Positions 1-8,202 are shown, numbered from the stretch's first letter. The stretch is DNA of 12,525 nt from Gammaproteobacteria bacterium (GCA_016844485.1 JAENIZ010000015.1:15123-27647), one strand, 5' to 3'. Notes: a model not told the origin generated them from the letters alone. Numbers and translations: made by a program.

Positions 1-644
1 CGAAGGTAATGACCAGCAGGAACCTTGTTTATCCCCGAGAACAGTGTCTGTGAGACAGGAGAGCACAAAAATCCCAGGTAGTGGTACAACGCCTGTTCAT
101 CTACCTCTCTCTGCTGACCAGGGTCTGCCAGCAACGCCTTGATTTCCGACGCAAACGTCAGCCTGCCGTGGTGCATGCTGTAATACAAGGGCTTGACCCC
201 TATCCTGTCTCTGACCAGCCAGAGCGCCTGTTTACGTTCATCCCATAAGGCGAAGGCAAACATGCCACGAAAACGGTGCAGGCATTCTATCCCCCAGCAC
301 TGATAGGCATATAAAATGACTTCCGTATCGGAATGGCTGGTCTTCCAGTCAGTGAAGCCCGATTCGATCAGCTCACGGCGTATCTCGGCGTGGTTATAAA
401 TCTCCCCGTTAAAGGTTACCCATAAGCTCTTATCATGATTACACATGGGTTGCGCGGCTGAAGCCGACAGGTCAATAATTGACAGGCGCCGGTGTCCAAG
501 ACCAAGCTTTCCGTTATTCGAAATCCAGGTGCCGGCGCCGTCTGGTCCACGATGTATCATCGTGTCCCGCATACGATTGATATAGCTTTCCGTAACCGAA
601 AAGTGGCTGTTGTTAAATACTAATGAGCCAACGATGCCACACAT
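1..644 (-). CDS. asnB: Asparagine synthetase B-like protein, N-terminal glutamine amidotransferase part (3' end outside window)
   Basis: The visible 214 residues are a class II glutamine amidotransferase domain. Translation begins at ATG 642-644 as Met-Cys-Gly-Ile-Val-Gly, so Cys2 would be the N-terminal nucleophile that releases ammonia from glutamine; this fixes the start. Further hallmarks are HRGPDG (31-36), HRRLSIIDLS (51-60), FNGEIYN (78-84), SDTEV (105-109), a RGMFAFALWD stretch (126-135) and RDRIGVKPLYY (145-155), all in the expected order. The frame is open to base 1, so the ATP-pyrophosphatase synthetase domain (family total usually near 600 residues) lies outside. No clear Shine-Dalgarno precedes the ATG, and the gap to the oxidoreductase upstream is 51 bases. 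In polysaccharide loci such proteins often amidate sugar acids or other acceptors rather than make asparagine. Family confidence is high; the acceptor is unknown. Confidence 0.93.
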   Translation of the reverse strand, partial: MCGIVGSLVFNNSHFSVTESYINRMRDTMIHRGPDGAGTWISNNGKLGLGHRRLSIIDLSASAAQPMCNHDKSLWVTFNGEIYNHAEIRRELIESGFTDWKTSHSDTEVILYAYQCWGIECLHRFRGMFAFALWDERKQALWLVRDRIGVKPLYYSMHHGRLTFASEIKALLADPGQQREVDEQALYHYLGFLCSPVSQTLFSGINKVPAGHYL

Positions 645-695
645 ATTCTGATCAGCGAATTAATAACCGGGTTGATTTCAGAGGTATCGGGATGA

Positions 696-2837
696 TTATG
701 TGGAAATCCTTTTTTCCACTTGAAATGCGATTTGCATCACCTGCAGCTGTTCCCACAATTCTATCGGCCATTTTCCCGTATTACTAACGGCATCTGCGAA
801 TGCCTGAACTTCCTCTTTATGGCCCTTCTCCATGTTGGCAGTGTGGAATGATTCCGCAACCCGGCCTGTTACTTCCAGTGTCTTGTAATCGGTCAGGGAG
901 ATAACCATGCCGTCCACGAAGATATCAAATTTTTCCTTTGGATAAGCCGGATCTCCCAATGCCGTATAGATCAGATTGGCGAGGGAACCGTCAGCAAACT
1001 TCAACACCACTACAAAATTGTCTTTATGGCTGTAATAACTGCTGCTGGTATCAATGGCGAATGCTTCCACATTTTTAATTTTCGCACCGGTGATGTAAGT
1101 AAATACATCATATATGTGGCAGGCTTCGCCTATGTTCCGGCCGCCGCCTTCTTCATTATGCACCCAGTGGTCCGGAGCCAGATATCCGGCATTCATGCGG
1201 TAATTCATGATTAACGGACCGTTGCTCCGGCTGATCAGGTGTTTGATCTTGCGTATATATGGAGAAAAACGCCGGTTGAATCCGGTAAGCAACAACGGCA
1301 CCGCACCTATGGCTGTATTATAAAACGATTCGATTTCTTCCAGCTCCGTGATGGTGACCGCGAGGGGTTTTTCAACCAGCACATGCTTGCCGGCGCACAG
1401 CGCTCTTAATGTCATCTCCGCATGCTGATGGTGCCGCGTGCATATCAAGACGGCATCCACTTCGCTGTCGTCCAGCACTTCCTGATAATCGGTCGTGGAA
1501 TAATCGGCGCCAAAGTTGACAGCAGTGGTCCTGGCGTTGTGCCCGGTTCGGCTGACTATCGCCCTGATTGCATATTGGTCCTGCAGCGACTGGATATTGG
1601 GCAGGTGTACGGCCTTGGCGAAGTTACCTCCGCCGATTATCGCGATACGAATGCGTCCGGCATTATCCCGCCGCGTAGATGAAAGCATTATCCGTCTGTC
1701 GATCGTGCCTGCCAATCCCTGTTGTTGATAACAGAACAAGGCCATCAAGGGTTTCCTGCCACTGGCAGCGAGCACCTGATATGCGCTGGTTGCCTGTTCT
1801 ACCGGCCAGACATGCTCAATCAGATCCTTCAACACCACTCTGCCATCCGCCAGTAATCTCAGGTACTCGATCATATTGCGATTTTCCGTCCATCTGACAT
1901 AGGCAACCGGGTAATCCACACCCTGCTCTTCATAGATATTGTCGTAGCGGCCAGGTCCGTAGGAGGTTGAGATAAAAAAGTCCAGCTCCTTGGCATAGAA
2001 ATCAGCGCGATTAAGCTTCAAACCCACATCGCCAACCAGCACTACGCGGCCCTTCCGTCTGCACATTTTAAATGCCGTGCTGATAACACTATCGGAAGGT
2101 GTTGCTGCCGTTACGATAACGCCGTCCGCGCCCAGACCGGCGGTTGCTTTCATTACTTGTTCAACAATGTCGCCACGTTCTTCATGAATTCCCTGATCAA
2201 GGCCGTGAGCCTCAGCAATCTTTATACGTTCCGGTTCTGTGTCTGTCCCGTAGACTTGGCACCCATTGGCTTTCAGTATCTGCGTGGTTATTTGCCCCAG
2301 CACACCCAGGCCGATGACGACAAAACTTTCGCCCAGTGATGGACTGGCGCGTCTGATACCCTGTAAAGCGATACTTCCGAGCGTTACCGTGCTCGCCTCA
2401 GCCAGGGATAACCCTGTGGGTACCGGCACAGTCAGATTTCTGGGAACACGAATTATTTCCGCATGATTGGCACACTGCGCGCCGGCACATGCCACGCGGT
2501 CGCCAACTCGGAGATCATCCACACCTTCGCCCACCTCCATTACCACGCCGGCTGCCGAATAACCCAACGGAGAACTCGTCGACAATGCTGTTTTGACAAG
2601 GTTTTTAGTGTAGCCGATACCCCTTGTTCTGATGTAGCGCACCACCTTTTTAAGGTTATTCACGGTCAATGCAGCACCGCTTAAGGATGCGGACTGTGAT
2701 GATTTAAGGCTTGCCAGTTCTGTTCCTATGGATATGCAGGAATGATCCACGCGCACCAGGACCGTGCCTGGCTCTACGAGTGGCGGAGAAACCTCTTCCA
2801 CGTGGATTGCGCCGTTTTTTACGAGCACCTGCTTCAT
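696..2837 (-). CDS. Bi-domain oxidoreductase: MDR-type dehydrogenase fused to Gfo/Idh/MocA oxidoreductase
   Basis: This 713-residue protein joins two nucleotide-dependent dehydrogenases. Residues 1 to about 370 are a medium-chain (zinc-alcohol-dehydrogenase-like) domain: a GroES-like start with Cys34 in HSCISIGTEL, GDRVAC (112-117) and a Rossmann loop GLGVLG (176-181). There is no structural-zinc cysteine lobe. Residues 395 to 713 are a Gfo/Idh/MocA domain with a second Rossmann loop IGGGNFA (401-407), the EKPLAV motif (489-494) carrying the usual catalytic-region lysine, and GEACHIYD (570-577). Such fused proteins are known from bacterial polysaccharide clusters, where they are taken to act on nucleotide sugars; the reaction is not established. 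A GGAAAG sequence lies about 9 bases before the ATG. The gene starts 15 bases after the GT4 gene and is probably cotranscribed with it. The fusion is continuous, without frameshift. Confidence 0.92.
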   Translation of the reverse strand: MKQVLVKNGAIHVEEVSPPLVEPGTVLVRVDHSCISIGTELASLKSSQSASLSGAALTVNNLKKVVRYIRTRGIGYTKNLVKTALSTSSPLGYSAAGVVMEVGEGVDDLRVGDRVACAGAQCANHAEIIRVPRNLTVPVPTGLSLAEASTVTLGSIALQGIRRASPSLGESFVVIGLGVLGQITTQILKANGCQVYGTDTEPERIKIAEAHGLDQGIHEERGDIVEQVMKATAGLGADGVIVTAATPSDSVISTAFKMCRRKGRVVLVGDVGLKLNRADFYAKELDFFISTSYGPGRYDNIYEEQGVDYPVAYVRWTENRNMIEYLRLLADGRVVLKDLIEHVWPVEQATSAYQVLAASGRKPLMALFCYQQQGLAGTIDRRIMLSSTRRDNAGRIRIAIIGGGNFAKAVHLPNIQSLQDQYAIRAIVSRTGHNARTTAVNFGADYSTTDYQEVLDDSEVDAVLICTRHHQHAEMTLRALCAGKHVLVEKPLAVTITELEEIESFYNTAIGAVPLLLTGFNRRFSPYIRKIKHLISRSNGPLIMNYRMNAGYLAPDHWVHNEEGGGRNIGEACHIYDVFTYITGAKIKNVEAFAIDTSSSYYSHKDNFVVVLKFADGSLANLIYTALGDPAYPKEKFDIFVDGMVISLTDYKTLEVTGRVAESFHTANMEKGHKEEVQAFADAVSNTGKWPIELWEQLQVMQIAFQVEKRIST

Positions 2838-2852
2838 CTTCGACTTTCCGGT

Positions 2853-4100
2853 CTAACAGTTGTAACTGGTCACCTGATTTATAATTTTATTGGTAATTGT
2901 TTTGTAACGCTCTGACACAATATTCCAGTCAAACCTCGTCATGACAAATTCCCTGCCTTTACAGCCGATGCGTTCCGCAAGATCCGGATGACTCAATAAA
3001 TATTCAATTTTCGCGGTCAATTCACTCACATTACCGGGCTTGGCCAGGAAGCCTGTCCCGCCGTCTATAATAACATCCTTTACTGCCGGCATATCGGAAG
3101 CGATCACTGCACAATGACAACCCAATGCCTCGATCAACACCAGACCGAGTCCTTCCTGATCGCCGGCCTCGGTTTTGATGAAAGGAAATACCATTATACT
3201 GGCGGTACGATAATGATATGGCAGATTTTCAGAACTGACAGCTCCGACAAATGTTGTGTGATCGTCTATCTCCAGCAATTTCGCCAGCTCCATAAGCGGT
3301 GTTTTTTCCGGTCCATCCCCAATGATAACCAGTTTTAAGCTCCGATTATTTTTCAAATTCTCACGAAAAGCCTGCAATAAATATTTAACTCCTTTTTTCT
3401 CAACCAGTCTGCCGATAAACATAATTGTATTTTTGTTTCTGATCGCGTTTTCATCAGGAACAAATACTGTTGTCAAATCCACACCCATAGGCGCAACGTG
3501 TATTTTATCCTCCGGAATTCCAAGCTGCCGGAGATAATCCGCCATACTGTGACTGACCACACAAACCGCTGCACACCTGCTCAGTACCCATAACTTGCAG
3601 AGACGAATAATTGATCCTTGCAATGCATACAGGTCTCCCCCATGCGAGATGCAAATAACCGGTATGGATTTTCTGGCAAGTAACATTGCCAGTATAGCGA
3701 CAAAACCCTGCGGTATAAGCCAATGGGCATGAATGGCATCAAAGCGTTCTTTCCTTAACAGAACAAGCAGGTGAATTAATTGGGATAGTATAAAAAGAGG
3801 CACCAGCAGCATGCGCAACCGATCTTCTTTTATTTTCGCGAGAATACCGCCTGCATATGCCAATGTTTGATACTTTTCCAGGAAATACCTGAATCTGATA
3901 ATCTCAACATTGCCCATCAGTTCCTTTCGTTTCGCTCCCATGCAATGGGGCGCAAGGACTTTGATGTTATGGCTGTCTGATAATCGTTGGCATAATTGGT
4001 ATACAAACCCAGGTTCGGTATCGTCTTGCCAGCGGGGAAAGGTTGATGTCAGCACAAGAATATTTGTCTCCCGCCGTTCCGAAAATTGGCCATTCACCAT
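2853..4100 (-). CDS. Family 4 glycosyltransferase (GT-B fold)
   Basis: This 415-residue cytoplasmic glycosyltransferase should move a sugar from a nucleotide donor to a growing glycan. The N-terminal acceptor half begins TNILVLTSTFPR (12-23) and holds HAHW (124-127) and SHGGD (152-156). The donor half holds the hinge GRLVEKKG (230-237), VIIGDGPE (258-265) and the retaining GT4 EX7E pair Glu316 and Glu324 within EGLGLVLIE, followed by the DGGTGFL loop near 346. Length is normal for the family. The ATG is preceded by AAAGGA about 8 bases upstream, inside the end of the methyltransferase gene, whose stop lies only 4 bases before the start, so the two genes are translationally close. The coding sequence looks more AT-rich than the flanking enzymes, which could mean a separate origin. 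The exact sugar and linkage cannot be read from sequence. Confidence 0.93.
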   Translation of the reverse strand: MVNGQFSERRETNILVLTSTFPRWQDDTEPGFVYQLCQRLSDSHNIKVLAPHCMGAKRKELMGNVEIIRFRYFLEKYQTLAYAGGILAKIKEDRLRMLLVPLFILSQLIHLLVLLRKERFDAIHAHWLIPQGFVAILAMLLARKSIPVICISHGGDLYALQGSIIRLCKLWVLSRCAAVCVVSHSMADYLRQLGIPEDKIHVAPMGVDLTTVFVPDENAIRNKNTIMFIGRLVEKKGVKYLLQAFRENLKNNRSLKLVIIGDGPEKTPLMELAKLLEIDDHTTFVGAVSSENLPYHYRTASIMVFPFIKTEAGDQEGLGLVLIEALGCHCAVIASDMPAVKDVIIDGGTGFLAKPGNVSELTAKIEYLLSHPDLAERIGCKGREFVMTRFDWNIVSERYKTITNKIINQVTSYNC

Positions 4101-4104
4101 GGAG

Positions 4105-4830
4105 TTAATCCTTTACGGAAACTACCCTGTACCGGTATGGAATGTAACTGATATCCGGAAATATCCTGGCTGCCAAATACCCGGCCAGGTTAACCACCGG
4201 TATCAGGAATGGTATGAATACGGCTAATACCAGCAAAGGATGTTTGTTACCGATGCACCAGACTAGAGTCTTCGATAAAGCCAGGTTGGTCAATATGGCC
4301 CACGACTCACCAATGTTGCCATCTTCATGCAACTCAGTAATAGTCAGCCTGTGTTTTGACAGCAACCGTTCCAGGCCGTAACGAGTCCAACGTTGAAAAT
4401 CCAGTGGCACATCATGCAGAGGATATAAAAAAGGAACCTGTATTATAATTTTTCCCTGCGGTTTCAGCACCCGACATATCTCCGCCATGCATAACTCCGG
4501 ATCCGGCAGATGCTCCAATACATCCAGCAGCAAAACTGTGCCGACGGATTCTTCTGCGAATGGCAGTGCCTGTGCATCAGCGTAGACGTCCGGTACCGTT
4601 TCATACCACTCTGAAGCCGTGTCGTTGTAGTCCAGGCCGATGTAATTTGCTTTATCCCTTACATATTGACTCGCAGCCTTATCCGCACAACCTATATCCA
4701 GCACCAGGTCATCCGTGTCCAGCAATAAGCGAGTGAGCGTTGCCTCACCATTTCGGTTTATCAACCATTGCGGATGCAATGGGGTATGTCGCAGCGGTCG
4801 TATCAATTTTTTGATATCTTTTATCTTCAC
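4105..4830 (-). CDS. Class I SAM-dependent methyltransferase with hydrophobic C-terminal tail
   Basis: The 241-residue product has a methyltransferase core of the methyltransf_11 type: motif I LVLDIGCADK (43-52), acidic loop YIGLDY (63-68), ADAQALPF (84-91), LLLDVLEHL (100-108) and the post-strand RVLKPQGKIII (120-130). Motif I departs from the usual DxGxGxG after the first glycine. Residues about 197-222 are strongly hydrophobic, which suggests a membrane-associated tail. The start is a GTG at 4828-4830: there is no in-frame ATG before motif I, and the preceding gene stops 11 bases upstream. No strong Shine-Dalgarno is seen. Its place between a GT2 and a GT4 gene points to O- or N-methylation of a sugar, lipid-linked glycan or small precursor. 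The methyl acceptor is not identified; ubiquinone/menaquinone-type enzymes share this core but the neighbours argue against that. Confidence 0.88.
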   Translation of the reverse strand: MKIKDIKKLIRPLRHTPLHPQWLINRNGEATLTRLLLDTDDLVLDIGCADKAASQYVRDKANYIGLDYNDTASEWYETVPDVYADAQALPFAEESVGTVLLLDVLEHLPDPELCMAEICRVLKPQGKIIIQVPFLYPLHDVPLDFQRWTRYGLERLLSKHRLTITELHEDGNIGESWAILTNLALSKTLVWCIGNKHPLLVLAVFIPFLIPVVNLAGYLAARIFPDISYIPYRYRVVSVKD

Positions 4831-4841
4831 TGCGGATTGTA

Positions 4842-5699
4842 TTATTTCTTTTTATCAAGATAGATCAGGAATGTGATTTGCTCGGATATCAAACCTATCA
4901 GGAATACAATCACTGCGGTAATAAACAGCAAAATCCCCATATTGGTGAACCGCCCATCGGAAAGATATGTATAGAGATAATATCCAAGGCCAGTGGCAAA
5001 TATAGCCAAGCTTGCCGGGAAAAATATTTTTAATGGAGAATACAGGACGGCAATACGAAAAATAATCAGAAAAAACCTGATTCCATCTTTAAAAATGTTT
5101 ATATGACTTTTCCCGGCATCCTTTTTGACATCGATAGACAGATATTTAACGGAATATCCGGCTCTGAAAAAAGCCATGGTAATGGTTGTAGGCGCGGAAA
5201 ACCCGTTAGGGAGAATACTGAGAAAATCAAGAAACTTGGCAGCTCGTACCGCTCTGAATCCGGACGTCAAATCAATTATCCTGTGTCCGGTCACCCAACT
5301 GGCAAGAATATTATAAAACTTATTACCCAGATACCGGAGTATGCTGCTGTTGGAATTTTTACCACGGCTGCCCACAACCATGTCATAACCTTCTTCCAGA
5401 CCATTCAACAAACCGGCGATATCCTCAGCTTGATGCTGTCCGTCAGCATCCATGAAAATAAATATTTCGCCTTGCGCCGCTCTGGCGCCCGCCTTGATAG
5501 CAGCGCCATTACCAAGACTGTTTGGCCGCCGTATATAGGTAAAACCCGGAACATTGCACAGGGAAGGCGTGCTGTCCTCAGAACCATCATCCACAACGAC
5601 GATTTCTGTTTCGGGAAACAAGGTCTTTATCCGCGGCAGTAATACCGCGAGAGATTTCGCTTCATTGCGCGCAGGTAGTATGATGCTGATGTCGGTCAT
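4842..5699 (-). CDS. DPM1/GtrB-like family 2 glycosyltransferase (polyprenyl-phosphate sugar synthase candidate)
   Basis: The 285-residue protein is a GT2 enzyme: SIILPARNEA (5-14), VVVDDGS (34-40), GNGAAIKAG (63-71), the metal-binding DADGQH (84-89) and SGFR (146-149). After the catalytic domain come an amphipathic stretch and two likely membrane helices (about 222-243 and 253-275), ending in Lys-Lys-Lys. This layout is that of the DPM1/GtrB group, which transfers one sugar from a nucleotide donor to polyprenyl phosphate at the inner membrane face. Such lipid-linked monosaccharides are the usual donors of GT-C enzymes, and a GT-C gene ends 25 bases upstream. The ATG lacks an obvious Shine-Dalgarno. 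The alternative is a plain chain-extending GT2, less likely given the two C-terminal helices and the short length. Confidence 0.9.
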   Translation of the reverse strand: MTDISIILPARNEAKSLAVLLPRIKTLFPETEIVVVDDGSEDSTPSLCNVPGFTYIRRPNSLGNGAAIKAGARAAQGEIFIFMDADGQHQAEDIAGLLNGLEEGYDMVVGSRGKNSNSSILRYLGNKFYNILASWVTGHRIIDLTSGFRAVRAAKFLDFLSILPNGFSAPTTITMAFFRAGYSVKYLSIDVKKDAGKSHINIFKDGIRFFLIIFRIAVLYSPLKIFFPASLAIFATGLGYYLYTYLSDGRFTNMGILLFITAVIVFLIGLISEQITFLIYLDKKK

Positions 5700-5724
5700 A
5701 GGACTGTGTCTGCTGATTTTTTGG

Positions 5725-7614
5725 TCACTTAAATTCCAGGGACTCTATCATTCTGCCATATCCCCACTGCAATCTGTAATCTTCCCGGATGCGCTCCAGC
5801 AATTGCTGTTTTCCGGCCTGCGCCTGCCCTTTTTCCCCCATACGGTACAACAGTTGTACTTCACTCAGTTTACGTGGAATGGTAAATTCTTTCTGCAAAG
5901 ATAGCCGGATAAACATCAACCCATTGTTAGTATCTCCTGCATATAACGCCAGAGCGGACAAATACTCATAAAGATAGGCACTATCATTACTGAATTCAGG
6001 GTTATCGTTCAAGCGTTTGATTAAGGCGATTAATCGCGCTGTATCCACATTCGTACACAATCCCTTCAGAACATTCAACACTATCTGATCCAGCATGACG
6101 GCTGTCCGTAATTTATCCGCCTGCGCACGGCCAGCACTTTCCATATATTCCATCCACTCCGCATCGGCTATGGTACTACGCAGCCTGCATCCTCTTATAT
6201 TCAGCCTGTTTAAATAATGATAAATATGGCTCGGGGCCAGGTTGATCAGTCTGGTTATCGTGGTTTCGGCATTTTCGATGTCATCATTAACCAGATAGAA
6301 TTGCAGCAAATCCTGCATGGCACGCTCCGAGTGTGGATGCCGCCTGGCCCATTCGACAGCCTGTATACCGGGTTTTGACCACAGTTCTATTTCCACAATA
6401 GTCACCGCGATTACCAGCAAGCAATATACACCGGCGGCCATGTAAACCAGCCATTTCCGTTGCAGAAAATCCGCGGCCCTGGTCCCCAACCAGGCTACTA
6501 AAAAAAACAGTCCGAATGACGGCAGGTAATTCCGGTGCTCAAAATAAAGCTCCAGGTTGAGATAGGTTGACTCGAGCAGATGTCCACCCAAAAACCATAA
6601 TACCGAGAAGCTGAAGACGGGGTATGTTTGTCTTTTTTTCAGCGCCAGCCAGAGCAGGCAAAAGATGAACAGAGCCGAGATTAATGTTACCGGTGGTGAC
6701 CACAGGCTGGACGAAGTGGGGAAATCGTCGTGATAGAGGCCGAATGCTGCAGGGCGGGGTGCGACTATATTTTGCATATACTGCGTTACCACCACCAGTT
6801 CTGTCAGTACTTTCTGCCCCATACTGTAATCCTGTGACTGATAAGAACTCGCCACACTGCTGAAGTTAACGGCAAGATAGATGGCCAGGACCAACATCGG
6901 CAATCCTAAAAACAACCATTTCCACACCGCCAGATATTTATTAACGCCGGATTTTGCAAGTAACGTCCCTTCGATGATCAACAGATATAAAGGCAGCAAG
7001 ATGCCGTTTTCCTTGGCCAGAATTGCCAGTACCGTGCAGACAATCACAACCATGCTCATAAACAACAATCGGCGCCAGTCATGATCAGAAGCAGACTGCA
7101 ACCGGAAGTGGAGATAACCGACAACCCCGAGCAAGGTAAACAGCGTGGATACCTGTGTCATCCGCTGCACGACATAGAGCGTGGTACTGATCTGTATGGG
7201 ATGCAGCAACCAGAGCAAAGTGACAATGACAGACCACAGGAATCGACGGTTGTGCTCCCTGGTTACCAGTCCGGCAAGCAGGTTGCACAGTAAATAAACC
7301 AGCACACCGTTAAGCAGGTGCAGGCAAATATTTACGAATTTAAATGCCGCGGGATTGGATGGCCACTGCTCGTACTGGAACGCGAATGTTAATAACGACA
7401 GCGGCCGGCCGGAAGGACCGGCGAAGCCGGAGCCGAACACATATGCCCCATACCCATATTCCTTGACCTGATCCAGATTCTGCAGATTGTAAAAATCATC
7501 CAGCAGAAAACGGCTGCCCAGGCCGGGTAAATAGATAAGCGTAGCAAGCAACAACAACAACGGGAGGACAGTTGTTTTCAGGATAGAGCGGATATCGGGT
7601 GCTGCAGAATTCAT
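5725..7614 (-). CDS. GT-C membrane glycosyltransferase with C-terminal helical repeats (TMTC/TfpW-like, candidate pilin glycosyltransferase)
   Basis: This 629-residue protein has about ten membrane helices in residues 10-405 and a soluble C-terminal region (about 415-629) whose helices resemble tetratricopeptide repeats. GT-C signatures are Asp39-Asp40 in the first periplasmic loop, SGRPLSLL (68-75), HPIQISTTLYVVQRM (138-152), AKENG (200-204) and ELYFEHRNYLP (355-365). These recall the TMTC/DUF1736 type and bacterial pilin glycosyltransferases such as TfpW of Pseudomonas aeruginosa, which takes a sugar from a polyprenyl-phosphate donor. It lies immediately downstream of the pilin gene, as tfpW does. 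A TGA one codon before the ATG rules out a longer reading frame. The Shine-Dalgarno is weak and no convincing promoter lies after the pilin terminator, so expression may rely on readthrough. The family call is strong; pilin as acceptor is inferred from position. Confidence 0.85.
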   Translation of the reverse strand: MNSAAPDIRSILKTTVLPLLLLLATLIYLPGLGSRFLLDDFYNLQNLDQVKEYGYGAYVFGSGFAGPSGRPLSLLTFAFQYEQWPSNPAAFKFVNICLHLLNGVLVYLLCNLLAGLVTREHNRRFLWSVIVTLLWLLHPIQISTTLYVVQRMTQVSTLFTLLGVVGYLHFRLQSASDHDWRRLLFMSMVVIVCTVLAILAKENGILLPLYLLIIEGTLLAKSGVNKYLAVWKWLFLGLPMLVLAIYLAVNFSSVASSYQSQDYSMGQKVLTELVVVTQYMQNIVAPRPAAFGLYHDDFPTSSSLWSPPVTLISALFIFCLLWLALKKRQTYPVFSFSVLWFLGGHLLESTYLNLELYFEHRNYLPSFGLFFLVAWLGTRAADFLQRKWLVYMAAGVYCLLVIAVTIVEIELWSKPGIQAVEWARRHPHSERAMQDLLQFYLVNDDIENAETTITRLINLAPSHIYHYLNRLNIRGCRLRSTIADAEWMEYMESAGRAQADKLRTAVMLDQIVLNVLKGLCTNVDTARLIALIKRLNDNPEFSNDSAYLYEYLSALALYAGDTNNGLMFIRLSLQKEFTIPRKLSEVQLLYRMGEKGQAQAGKQQLLERIREDYRLQWGYGRMIESLEFK

Positions 7615-7685
7615 TTGTCACAGCATACTTAACCCGAAAAATATTTCCATCCCGAATATGAATTACCCTTTGGCAACGGGACAAT

Positions 7686-7712
7686 AAAAAAGGCCGCTGA
7701 CGCGGCCTTTTT
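7686..7712 (-). terminator. Intrinsic terminator of the pilin gene
   Basis: Read on the minus strand, a perfect 6-bp GC stem (GGCCGC at 7707-7702 pairing with GCGGCC at 7697-7692) closes a GTCA tetraloop. It is followed by six T residues, and an A tract before the stem extends the pairing. It begins about 20 bases after the pilin stop codon. The A and T tracts on both sides would let it work in either direction. It should separate a short, abundant pilin mRNA from the glycosyltransferase genes downstream. Confidence 0.93.
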
Positions 7713-7731
7713 CGGTACTTATTAACTGAGA

Positions 7732-8190
7732 TTATTTGCAAGCACCTGGTAACAACGAGCCTACTATATCTGTCGAACCAGCAGCAACACCGGATGCACC
7801 GCAAGCCCATGACTGCCCATTGTCATTGGACACCATCGCGAAATGGCTGCCCTGGATCTTGTTATTAACGCCAATTGTATTCATGGTCGCGATTATCGTA
7901 ACGGTAATCGGAGCACCACCACCACCACCAGCAGAAATGTTGATTGTTTGTACATATTTGCCCACAGACGTTCCACCTATCGTCGTCACATATAGAGGCG
8001 CAACACCATTGTCAGAGATATACTCGGTGATCGGGGTTTTCAGACCGGACGACAGACTCATGGCTTCTGATACCTGAGCCCGGGCCGTATAGTCGCCATA
8101 AGCAGGTATTGCGACAGCAGCCAGAATACCGATGATAGCGACCACGATCATCAATTCAATCAATGTAAAACCTTGTTGCAATTTAGTCAT
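7732..8190 (-). CDS. pilA: Major type IV pilin (PilA-like prepilin)
   Basis: The 152-residue prepilin has a short class III leader (MTKLQQG), a cleavage and N-methylation site at Gly7/Phe8 and the mature Glu5 (Glu12 of the precursor) in FTLIELMIVVAIIGILAAVAIPAY, here cited by its ends only: Phe8 to Tyr31. The prepilin peptidase PilD would process it at the inner membrane before assembly into the pilus. The variable half ends with Cys130 and Cys151, a 20-residue spacing suited to the disulfide-bonded D-loop. A Gly5 run (88-92) is encoded by five GGT codons. The C-terminus is Cys-Lys, not the terminal Ser used by PilO/TfpO. A good Shine-Dalgarno (GGAGA, about 7 bases before ATG), a sigma-54-like promoter and a strong terminator mark it as a separate high-expression unit. 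The minor-pilin alternative is less likely given length and promoter. Confidence 0.96.
   Translation of the reverse strand: MTKLQQGFTLIELMIVVAIIGILAAVAIPAYGDYTARAQVSEAMSLSSGLKTPITEYISDNGVAPLYVTTIGGTSVGKYVQTINISAGGGGGAPITVTIIATMNTIGVNNKIQGSHFAMVSNDNGQSWACGASGVAAGSTDIVGSLLPGACK
7915..7929 (-). repeat. (GGT)5 trinucleotide run inside the pilin gene
   Basis: Five consecutive identical GGT codons encode Gly88 to Gly92 of the pilin, flanked by GCT alanine codons on both sides. Use of one codon five times makes a short in-frame tandem repeat. Slippage would change the loop length by whole glycines without breaking the frame. Confidence 0.9.
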
Positions 8191-8192
8191 GT

Positions 8193-8202
8193 AATTTCTC
8201 CA
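8193..8202 (-). promoter_or_regulatory. Ribosome binding site of the pilin gene
   Basis: On the minus strand GGAGA is followed by a seven-base spacer and the ATG at 8188-8190. It is the clearest Shine-Dalgarno in the window, in keeping with high pilin expression; most neighbouring genes have weak or no recognisable sites. Confidence 0.8.

Noticed and set aside
5103..5642. 179-residue plus-strand open frame opposite the GT2 gene
   Set aside because: It is antisense to conserved GT2 motifs, has no family features, and no plus-strand gene is supported anywhere in the window.
7541..7562. (TTG)4 leucine codon run near the start of the GT-C gene
   Set aside because: A short leucine run is expected in a membrane helix, and four repeats are too few to suggest phase variation.
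7615..7690. Sigma-70 promoter for the downstream glycosyltransferase gene (TTGCCA as -35)
   Set aside because: No acceptable -10 box lies 16-18 bases after it; candidate TATTCG and TAATTC boxes are wrongly spaced.
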